Of a stretch of 64,000 bases of DNA, positions 54,701-64,000 are shown in pieces. The notes beneath the pieces are model-generated. The model was not told where the DNA came from and did not search any database. It worked only from the letters and a program-made list of their open reading frames with translations. Origin of the DNA: Tigriopus japonicus (Eukaryota > Arthropoda > Copepoda > Harpacticoida > Harpacticidae); assembly GCA_010645155.1 (NCBI GenBank), contig CM021315.1, positions 3,324,506-3,388,505 of the forward strand, read 5' to 3'. A program made the position numbers and the translations under genes. Position 1 is the stretch's first letter, and each line of letters starts with the position of its first letter.

Positions 54701-57700
54701 CTCACGAGTAATCAATCACCAGCAGGCTCAAAACGACCTTTAAATCCGATCCAAAGCGAAAATAACCGGTAGAAACTGATTTTAGGCCTAGGCAAGATTT
54801 CCTTGAAACGAGGGAGGTTTCTAAACTTTGCGGTCAATACGTACAATGTGCAGTTTGTGAAAGTATTTCACTTGATTTCAAAATGTATTTAGTTTAACGT
54901 ATTCTACATAATGTCCAGAGAGAATTGAAAAGTCAAGTGCAGATGAAAGTCTTATTTTCACCTTGCTTAAACAGCATTCTCAAAATTGAAACACGTGTTT
55001 AAAAGAAGCGGTAATTGCTCAACTCTTTCAAACGTTTCTACTTTCTATCGCAAGGTAATTCCGGGATATTCACTGTATCTAAACTTATGAATAGCACAAT
55101 TCTAGTGAAACCGAAAACGTAAAAACATTTACTTTAAGTCTCAAGAGAATTTTACTAAGTTCTGATTGCTCCAAGTTTGGATTTACCCTTCTTGCCTTAA
55201 TGTTTTGACAAGCAGGAGATGCATATTACCTTCGAAATTTTGTTGAGTAGTACCATACATCGATTGATCCCATGATTTTCACTATTTGGAAGACGACCTG
55301 CATTTTTTTCTTTCTAAAAAATTCTGTTTTAATCACATGATAAGAATAATATGAAATAATAAAATCTATACCGTCTATGTCGGGCCCAAATCATAGAGAA
55401 AATTAGTGGATTACGTACACACATATTGTTGAATATGATGTACGATGAAATACTTTCAAAAGTCCCATCAATGTCGTCCTTTGGTTCAGATGCAATCGTT
55501 TAGTTCAGTTCTGAACCAAAGTTAGATAAGCTTGACTATTTTCGCTCGGAAGCATCAAATCCCAAAGAGATACTGTCGGTAAAGTGTAAAGTCCATGTGG
55601 CCTTTGTTAGCGGAAAGATCACTTTTGTTGTGAGCTTTCTTCATTAACTACAATTTGCTGTTTTATGGCTCCGCCGGTACACAAGGTCTTTCATTTCATA
55701 AAGTTGAATAGCTCGAGAGCTTCTGTTGCATTTTTTTTGGAACCCTGTCATTTACCTATGAAACTAACAAAATGAGTTGAAGGCGTATTACTTGACCGCT
55801 CTGGATTACATTCTTGTCTATCATAAACACAACATCAAATTTGGTTCCGTAAAATCAATATCAACCAAAATCGACCTTTTTAACGGCAGATGGCATCACT
55901 TTTTGATGGTAACGTTTACTTTTAAATATCGGGAAAAGGCGTGAATACTGCCCTTGAAAACAATCTATAGAGCCAAACTTTGCATCTGTAAATGAGGGCC
56001 TTTGCTCTCAAGTCAAGTTTAATGGTTTTGGTGGCAAAAATTTTGCTGACCCTGGTTTGCAATATCTAGGCGGGCAGGTGATTATTTCTAAAATTGAGGG
56101 TGGCAATCTTGAACATGAAGAGCGAAGACATGTTTTCTTGATTGTGAAGTCAGGATCTTTTAATCTTAAGAAAGAGTGTCCAGAGACCCTACCAAATATT
56201 GGTATGTTTGCCACATGCACAATCAAAGTACGAAAAACCTCTAAACGGCTTCCTTGGTTGGTCTGTGTCTCTAATTTAGGAGTGTATCAAACAAGCCTGG
56301 CTCCCAGGTTCTCAAATTCTTGCATCTTACGGAATCTGAACCTAAAAAATGTTTGACCCCTCAAATAAGAATATAACTAATTCACGTCAACATTCATATA
56401 AAAAAGGTATCTCATCAACCCTATTTGTACCAAACTTGAGCTCTCTTGCATCAAGCGCCTCACACACAGCTTTTTTCAAAGGTGCAAGGGCAATGTCCTC
56501 TTCTTTCTGAGCGTTGGTGCCAATGCACGGACTAGTGCTCTAGCACGGACGATGAATGTGGTAAAAGAAGTAGAATTTTCGGGTACCATCTTGGCACTGT
56601 TCTTCTTTCCGTAGGTAGGCCTTGTCGATATGATGGAAAGATGAACATTGTGGGAACGTTTCAAGTGAGTTGGTTGGTTTTAGTGAAGACGATTACGTAA
56701 CGTTAACAACCAATCATCGACGTCTGGATCGAGTATTCAATCTGTTTTGATGCAAGTGCCATAAAATGACTTGAAACCGGCTTGACCGTGTTCTTGATTG
56801 ATGCCTTATTTCCTCAAAGCTATAGCATAAACAAGTGCTCTTTAGTAACTGCTCTGTACTGTCCAATACGCACTTCACGTGTTGGAGGTCTAGTAATTGA
56901 CACGTGAATACGGATATGTTTCAAAGATGATCAAGATGAAGATTGCGCAATTTTCCGCTTTATTTTTTAACCACTCTCTCGCAACCTCCTTTTCTCGAAT
57001 GTCTTTGTTCTCCTTTGCACTTGCTTGAGGCGTCACTTTGGACAGTACTAGCCACATTGAGTGATTTGATGCTACTTTACAATAGCATGTATGAGTAATA
57101 GAGCATCTTGCAATTATCGCTGAAAGGGCCATAATTATGGACTTATTGGCTCGTTAAATCAACTCTTAGCGTTGTAACTGTTCATAGAGAGAGGAAAGAT
57201 ACGTTGTTTGATGTAGTTCGTTTCAGTTCGTTTATATGGCAACGTTCGCATACCGTTTTTCAAGGCCATCAAGCATTGAACCATGCGCCATAGACTACTA
57301 CCAACCAGCTAACCACCTCTAATCCACAATGTGAGTGTGTGAGTGGATGTACATGCAAGCACTTCACCTTATTCATGTGCGAGGGCTTTTAGCCATCGAT
57401 CCAGACACTCGAGCAGATGAACCTTTTCATATGCCAATCAATCGGGATTTTTTTGTCAATGCATGTGATTTTTGAATCTTTTCATGGCTTGCCTTTGCCA
57501 TTACGGAGAAAAACCGATCTAACCTCCGGAAACAATCTATACTCCCAGTTACTAAGGGTCTTATGTCAACTCCAGTGTGATCTGTATTCGGTATTTCCTT
57601 CTTTGTACTGACTCTCAATCAGCATTGCTAGAGAACAGTTTACTCGGCAAACTCACTCTTTGTCCAACAATTGAGTCAATTAATCAAAGATCACGTCGAA

Positions 57701-59995
57701 ACATTCAGCACACATTCAACAACGAATATCAATGATAATCCACCCAAGTTTTAGACAAGCCTCATATTCTGGGTGTCTGAAGTATTTTGGGCGCGAACAC
57801 CAACCTCATTTCATCTGCCTCATTCACAAATTGAAATGGTTCCAAGTTTTTTTGTTACCGTCTCGCTCTCAGAACAATAGTTTTTCGCTTGAAGAGCGAG
57901 GTTGGCTTTTGACTAATTACAACAATGGTTCCAAGCTAATACGACAAATTCAGGGCGATCCCTGTCACTCATTGGGTGCATAACGACGATGCCTGGGACG
58001 TGATCACGGCAAATGTAAACGAGATGTGCCTTTTGGAAAATAATAGATCTTTTTAGCATGGGAATTTTTTTAGAACGATCATATCGATTGTTCCCACAGG
58101 ACGGGACGCCGATCTCACGAGATAGTTATAATTGAGGATAGGGGACCGAGCGATAATTGGTTCTTTATTCGCATCCGCTCATATGTTCCCTGTTCCAAAC
58201 TTCAAGAGCGTTCTCAATTGAGGACGCAACAATTGTTGATGGAAAATAAATGGTTGATACTTTACTTGTGGCATTTGAATGTGTTTGCGTTCGAGAGAAG
58301 GGACTATCTCTCTTCATCTATTGGATAGATGCTGGCATTTCATGGTTTGAAGCTACTCTCCTCCAAACCCCTCCACTGAAGCTGTCATCTGTTGAGTGCG
58401 TGCAAACAAAGCACTTTCAAGCGATAAAGTATCCACATTTTCGTGTTCCTGAAGTGTTCCACGATGATTGCCTTTTGTTACTCTTGGCACTTAAGAACAA
58501 ATACTTGTAGGCTGAAACTGAAAAAAAATTGAAGCCACACATTGAACCAAATTTAGTTTACTTTGTCTTCATAGTGCTCTTTTGAGGGAGAGCTTTGCCT
58601 CATGGAGAGTTTAGCCTGTGGGAACAGCTGATGATCTCGTGAGAAGGCAAAGCAGGGCTGTCGACTTGCTCCAAGGCACAGGCCTAGGTTAGGGAGTTGT
58701 TAGCTGTCGGGCTGGTTGGGATCAAGTTTGTTGCCTTGAGGAACCTCATTGCTGGATTTGTCCTACGCGGTGACGTCCAAAGAACAAAAAGTACACATGA
58801 AGCAAGTATTTGAATTGAACGTTTGAAGTGCATTCTTGGAGACCGACCTATCAATGGTTCCTTGGCTTTAGTGATAGATAAGACCTCAATGGAATGACTA
58901 ATATTCACATAATTTGTTTCGCTCTTTGTCGTGCAGATTGAGGACTTGGATTCGGCATGATACTTAGTATATCGAATGTATCCTTCGACAATGCTCGGAT
59001 ATGGATGTTATTTCGAACCTGTTGGTTCTTAAGCGATGCAGATCAAGTAAAGGTTTTGGAGGGAATATATCCATACATTGGCACTTGTAATGAGCCGTTG
59101 GTCACACTTGTAAGTAGTACAAGTACAATGGCCTCGTCAGAAACCCGCTTTATGGGAGCAAAACACTCAAAAACTTTGAACTTGCAAGCAAAGCAAACGC
59201 GTCTCCTCATATATCGCAGCAGTTGTTCTGGCGCTGTACTTAAATTGCCTGATGAAGCTTTGCTTGTCACGGATGTGCAATACTAGATGGGAGGCTTCTT
59301 CGCGGAAATCTTCTAATTATTGGTCTAGTGGTATGAAGTACCAAGGGATTTCAAACATTCTCTCTAAGGGAACGTACGTTCATCCCCGGCAAACTATCCT
59401 CTCCAGTTGGAATCTAACCAATCTGATCAACTCTGTCAATCACGGTCTGGTCTAAGGGTGCCCTGTATGCATCTGTGTGGGTTATCGCCTATTCTGAGGA
59501 CGACAGCTTGCCTGATCCTCCTGGCGTTTTTGAGGGCGCTCTTCAGGGTACCATGGTAGCGAGTGTTGAATCCCAGCATCAAGGAGCAACTATACAACTC
59601 CTTGCTCACCGCCCCTCTTGCAACTACAGAATTGGCTGCAACAATCCTGTTCCCATCAACAAATTATTCAGTTTAGAGCGTGGATCCCAAGGAGCAAGAG
59701 ATTCGTCATAAATTCTGTTTTTCTCTCACAATTCCTGAAAGAGAAGGAGAATTTCTGACCCATAATCTTGGCTCTTGTTGTCAATACGCTCTAAACCCAA
59801 CGAGTTCATGTGGGTTGTGGTGTCCTTTGTGTTATGTAAGAGCTCTCAGTGTTGTGTTCATAAATTCTTGGTTGTTGTCCGGATTATCAAATTTGGGTGT
59901 TGTTAGGTGCGAGATTTGATTAGTTCGATGTGTTCATTAACAAAGTGCTAGTGACTGAATTCAATATAGCCCGCCAGAAATTCGTACATGCAACA
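51718..59995. other. Gene-poor region, nothing recognised
   Basis: 8.3 kb without a convincing exon. Short frames (53541-53774, 56057-56356, 57732-57983, 58250-58510, 58957-59286) lack recognisable domains and splice context. A tRNA-like A-box (TGGTCTAGTGGTATGA, 59320-59335) occurs without a foldable tRNA. Base composition becomes less AT-rich from about 57.2 kb, which may mean regulatory or untranslated sequence of the gene that follows. Confidence 0.5.
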
Positions 59996-60837
59996 ATGGT
60001 CAGCAATCGCAAGGCCAGCAAGAGAACCCATGTTCAAAGCCTGGACCCAGCCTCCGAGTCAGTTTTCAGCCCAAAGACTCACTCTGTGGAAGGTTCTTCA
60101 CGAGATGAAGAGGTTCAAACTCTGCCAAATAACACAGTGTCGCGAGGTATGCAAACCGTGGCCCCATGTGATCTCATCAACGAAACGTCGAGCTTTCAAC
60201 CTAGTGTTCCCAAATGTCGCAAACGGATGGACAGCCGCAGGGAAATGATCGATCTCCCACAAGCCCTCAGTCGATATCGGGCCACTACCAAAAAGCGCCG
60301 AAATCCCACTTTCCTGTCTTCAAAATTTTACATCAAAGGCGAACCATCCAAAAAGAAGAAACGCTTTGACCCCGAGGCTCCCAGTACGTCCCGCGCAAGT
60401 TTTGAGGACGAGCACGAGGATTGTGACGAGAGTACCAAGCCAGGTCCCAGTACCACAGATCTAATCACTATCTCTGATAGTGACGATTCGGACTGGGAAA
60501 CCATGGACGACGACTCCGATTTCAACGAGGAAAACCCTCCTGGAGATCGCGTCGCTTATATCCACGTGGGAGAAGGGGGCGAGGCTGATCTTGAGGCTCA
60601 ACTCAAGGGTGCAGAGAACCTCGACATTCAAATTTTGGAGGAAGAGAATCTCCCTGACATCGACGAATCGGATATGATCCATGGCCTAGACCACACCGGA
60701 ACAGCCCGTGATTACGTTGACGAGCGACATCGGTGTACAGTACGATGTCCAATTGGGTGTCAAGGCCATCTTAGACCAAATGAAATTGTCATCTACGAAA
60801 GCTTCAAATGGAAAGGTCGGCTCCGAGGTCGCAGAAG
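59996..60837 (+). CDS. Unrecognised nuclear-type protein, first coding exon
   Basis: An open exon of 280 codons starts at a good context ATG (CAACAATGGTC) and ends at a consensus donor AG|GTATGT. Its GC content and codon use are clearly higher than those of the surroundings. The N-terminal third is basic and Ser-rich. A nuclear-localisation-like cluster KKKKRF lies near residue 122, with TTKKRRNP before it. At about residues 162-175, DLITISDSDDSDWE fits a SUMO-interacting motif: a hydrophobic core followed by acids and serines. A long acidic stretch follows. The C-terminal part has CTVRCPIGCQGH, a possible zinc-binding cluster that would be completed in the next exon. No family is recognised, and later exons were not found in the remaining 3 kb. 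Confidence 0.7.
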
Positions 60838-63738
60838 GTATGTTTACCGTTTTTATTGGAAGTCTTTCGCATAGAACTTGGTTTGCTTGTAGAAAGATAT
60901 TACCGGTATTTGGTTTCAACGAACGGGAAGCGGTAATTTTGGTTGTAACAATGCTTGCAATTGCACTGAATTCCTCCGCTCCTTTAGAGTGCAATTCCTG
61001 CCAACATTGTACACCTTGACGTCTGTCTCCTCTTCATTCAAAAGCGAGGAACTTTTGAAAACGAGCATTCGATTTATAGCTTTGACCCAAAAGTCTAAAC
61101 TTGGCAAAAGTGTATTTGCCGAACAAAATTGAATTATTATGTGAGTAAATCAGTCAAATCAATTTTTTTAGACAAAAACTTCATTATCAATTTCAAGTCG
61201 ATTATAAATTCCATTGTGATTACATTTATAATTTTTAATTTTAATTGGCAAATTTTTTATGCCAAGAAGTAATTAAAAGAAATACTTTTTTAAAGAATTG
61301 TTTCGTTCCCATTGATTCCGAGTGTTTTGTTTGCATTAAGGAAATTGGTTTATTTAATTTCTGATTGGACTTCGTTAATTAGGATAAGCGCCCAAACCGT
61401 TGGAAGGAGGCGGGGATAGAATTGAGCATTCAATGGCAATTTTTGTTCCTTCAATTCCAGTTGAATGTTCAACAACACCCAAAAGTAATGCTCCCCTCGT
61501 CTTTTGATATAAAAGGAGTCCAGCCCCCCAAACATTCGTGACAAAATGGCGAGTTTTTGTGATTTTGTGAACTCTGCGTCGATTGTTTTGGAACTCAAGG
61601 GGAGTTTGAGTGCTCGGACGATGATTTTTAGGATTCCTTTGTCAGCTGAGAGTTGTTTTTGTGTCCATGGCGTCTTCAGGTTGTCCGCTTATCTTCGGAT
61701 TTTGTTGTTCAATTCACGAGTTTCTGAACCAACCAGCCAGTATCGAGTCATTTGAGTTGGACGCTCCTCATCTAATACACAGATGTTGACGATCCTAATT
61801 CTCCCTGACGAAGAGGCCATTGGTCCCACCTTCAGATTCAATATCGATTCATGATTATTGTCATTTTTTTTTCTCACTCAAAAGAAGAAGCTAGGTTCTT
61901 TTTCGGAGGATAGTTTAAGTTTCGGGCCGGGTGTTCGAGTTCTGTGTTAATCTCCCACCACGTTATTGGATCACATTTCGACTAGAGTATATGTTGACAA
62001 ATGGAGGACGAACGGCTCGTTTCTGCTGCCCAGATTTAGGAGGTCATATAGCTGTTCTAGTATTCGTTAAAGAACAGGAAATCGTCTCAGAAGCTCCCGA
62101 AGCTCTTCACAAAAGTTAGACTTTGAGCTTCCTTTTACATACATGCATTTCACACTATTGACATAACTTTACCACAGAGATCATTCCCAAGGAAGAGTAG
62201 ATTTTGGAAACAAGCTGACAAAGAGGCTTTTTGCGCCATAACTTCAGGATATCGATTCATCCAGGAAATGTGAGGTTTGGCGCCAATTTCTCCCCTTTTT
62301 CAGGCAGCTCTTGAGGAAAGGGTGGGAACCAGGGATGCTTTGAACAGGGGCGCTTTTGGAAGTCTCCAACCAAGCTTCTCCTGGCTTTAGTGTCACGAAA
62401 TGGTGATCGATCACAGAAACCACAGCCATTCGCTCATTTAGCTCGTCCCCCAAGAGGACAGTTTATGTCCTTTGTAGTGTTCAATTTACATATGATTAAT
62501 TCGAAGGGCAAGATTATTTGCGGCACCGTTGTGTTATTGAAGCATTTTATGCATGAAGAGTTATGTTTTGGTGGCAGGAAGTGAGGCTCTTTGATTAATC
62601 GAGATGTTGTTCTTGTTCTCCTTCCTTCCTTGGCAAACATCAATTGCAATTAAACATATTACACATGAAGAGGCATCTCCAAGGTCACAAATACATGGGA
62701 GGACCCTGAACATGGTGAAATATTTTTTCCCAGAAAGAATTGGTCTGACTCATGTTTGTGTCATCAAAGCCTAACAATGATTGGCCCTTAATAGAAACAA
62801 GTCGACTCGAATGTAATTGGACTTTGGTTCAAGTTGAGGAAGGCGTTCGTTTGTAATTGGTGGTTTTTCGAAGAGGGGGTGAGGAAGTCTGTGGAAATGA
62901 ACCTAGACAGGGTTTGTCCTTCAACCCCCGTTCCGCTACGTTACTTGGCAGACAAAGAGAGTTAAAAGAGAATGCATCTTTTTCTTCCAAATCCATGCTG
63001 TGAAGCCCTAGATATTCCAAACTCTTCTACGTACACACGCTTCCAACTTGTTGAATTATTACCTGGTGTGGCAAGCACATACTCGACGGATCGTACGAAC
63101 CATTCACACATCTTGCCCGAGATCATTTAGTTCATTCTAATCATATTTTTGAATAAAACTGTTACTCTTCAGAGACAAGGACCTTTGGGGGGATGCATGG
63201 AATAAGGGGTATAAAAATGCCAATTGCCTTTTCAAAGAGCCCACGACGGATAGTGTTTTATCTTCCTGATTTGACCGATTCGCTGAAGAACAGTACATCA
63301 AGAGCAGGTCCGTTATGGAAGCTCAGTTAGATGGTAATTTGACTGTTAAGGGATGCCGTGTGGTCCTGCACACCTGTGAAAAAACATCCCAGTCCAGGCA
63401 TCCAAATCATAACTAATTCCAATTATTCAAAAAGGAATACCAACATCAATACCATCGGCTATAAATGGTTTAAAAACGGGCAGACGTGTCTCAATCCGTC
63501 CAAATTGACCGTTGTCGATTGGTTTTAGGATCACTGAATCAAGAGAGTGGTTGCCTGGAAGTTGGTAGTTGTAATTCAAGGACATCCTAGGACATCGAAC
63601 TTTCAACATACAGTAAACTCGTGTATGTGTGAGGGAAGGAAGGAGAGGGAGGGCACGCCAATGCTTGCCCCAAGCGGATGATCATAGCGGGTTGGTTCGA
63701 TGCAAAACCGTACAGATATATGTCTTCCGTGTTCGAGA
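60838..63738. other. Region with no recognised exon
   Basis: This probably begins as the intron after the 59996-60837 exon. Frames at 61350-61598, 61546-61755, 61689-61877 and 62390-62584 have no recognisable domain. Nothing was supported as a gene. Confidence 0.4.
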
Positions 63739-63930
63739 TCAGAAATAGCGGTGCTTGTTAGTGACGAGCTTCGACTTGGTGGGGCTTGTACTACTAGTAG
63801 CAGGGTTGGTTGCCCCTGGCTTTGACAATGACACTGATGTTGCAAACAGTGTTTGATCCTGTATTCCTAGTCGAAACATAGCGGGCATTTCGGCGTCTTC
63901 GCCCTCATCGACGTTGTCGTGGTTGCTCAT
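63739..63930 (-). CDS. Possible terminal or first exon, minus strand
   Basis: A 63-residue frame from ATG at 63930 to TGA has coding-like composition: an acidic start (DNVDEGEDAEMP), then a Ser/Thr/Pro-rich, low-complexity tail (NPATSSTSPTKSK). It may be the start of a gene whose later exons run leftward, or a small stand-alone gene; no clear splice donor was found. No family is recognised. Confidence 0.3.
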   Translation of the reverse strand: MSNHDNVDEGEDAEMPAMFRLGIQDQTLFATSVSLSKPGATNPATSSTSPTKSKLVTNKHRYF

Positions 63931-64000
63931 GAACAACTATCAATTAAGGAAGGTGCTCCGCACTCTTTTAAGGACACGTTCATGAAGTTTTAAGGCCGTT

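Noticed and set aside
59311..59395. Possible tRNA gene (A-box TGGTCTAGTGGTATGA)
   Set aside because: No proper B box, acceptor stem or anticodon arm could be folded.
63603..63845. 80-codon minus frame overlapping 63739-63930
   Set aside because: It overlaps in another frame with poorer composition and no better start; a shadow of the tentative exon.

Overview
This is a eukaryotic, AT-rich, repeat-laden nuclear window, most likely from an arthropod and possibly a crustacean such as a copepod. The evidence is spliced genes with GT-AG introns from 60 bp to 6 kb, AATAAA poly(A) signals, an arthropod-style TATA plus TCAGT initiator, a short patch of TTAGG-like repeats, and a rich set of hAT, mariner/Tc1, pogo-like, LINE, Ty3/gypsy and Maverick-like remnants. 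Species cannot be fixed from the sequence alone. One assembly gap of 62 N lies at 33645-33706.

Layout. 1-8.8 kb: no host gene recognised, but a broken Maverick/Polinton-type integrase, a pair of inverted repeats, a hairpin MITE family, GTGTCG-rich repeats and a 23-bp minisatellite. 8.8-22.2 kb: seven exons on + encode the transmembrane core and tail of a class B (secretin-family) GPCR; the extracellular hormone-binding exons were not found. Its introns hold a set of hAT-type MITEs whose 8-bp target duplications can be read directly, including a three-level nest. 23.2-24.6 kb: a pogo-like element inside another hAT MITE. 25.1-26.3 kb: a gypsy integrase fragment split by a small inverted-repeat element.

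27.0-33.1 kb is the gene-dense core: a two-exon glutaredoxin with a CTYC active site and a possible N-myristoylation signal, followed 188 bp later by a three-exon TECPR2-like WD40/tectonin protein of about 1115 residues. Its second intron carries a complete 1532-bp LTR retrotransposon with identical 289-bp LTRs, a 5-bp target duplication and one orphan coiled-coil ORF with no visible polymerase.

34.2-51.7 kb is accessory sequence: a foldback element, a maT-like (DD37D) mariner with one nonsense codon, and a 4.8-kb palindrome whose 1.37-kb arms each carry the same gene for a 92-residue secreted four-cysteine peptide, a TATA/Inr promoter and a Tc1-type transposase fragment. A third, nonsense-mutated copy of the peptide gene lies at 45.2-45.5 kb. 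LINE fragments and three more inverted-repeat transposons follow. 51.7-60.0 kb is gene-poor. 60.0-60.8 kb is a coding exon of an unrecognised basic/acidic nuclear-type protein with a SUMO-interaction-like motif, and a possible exon of another gene lies at the right edge on the minus strand.

The most interesting parts are the palindrome with twin divergent secreted-peptide genes and the compact LTR element with an orphan ORF.
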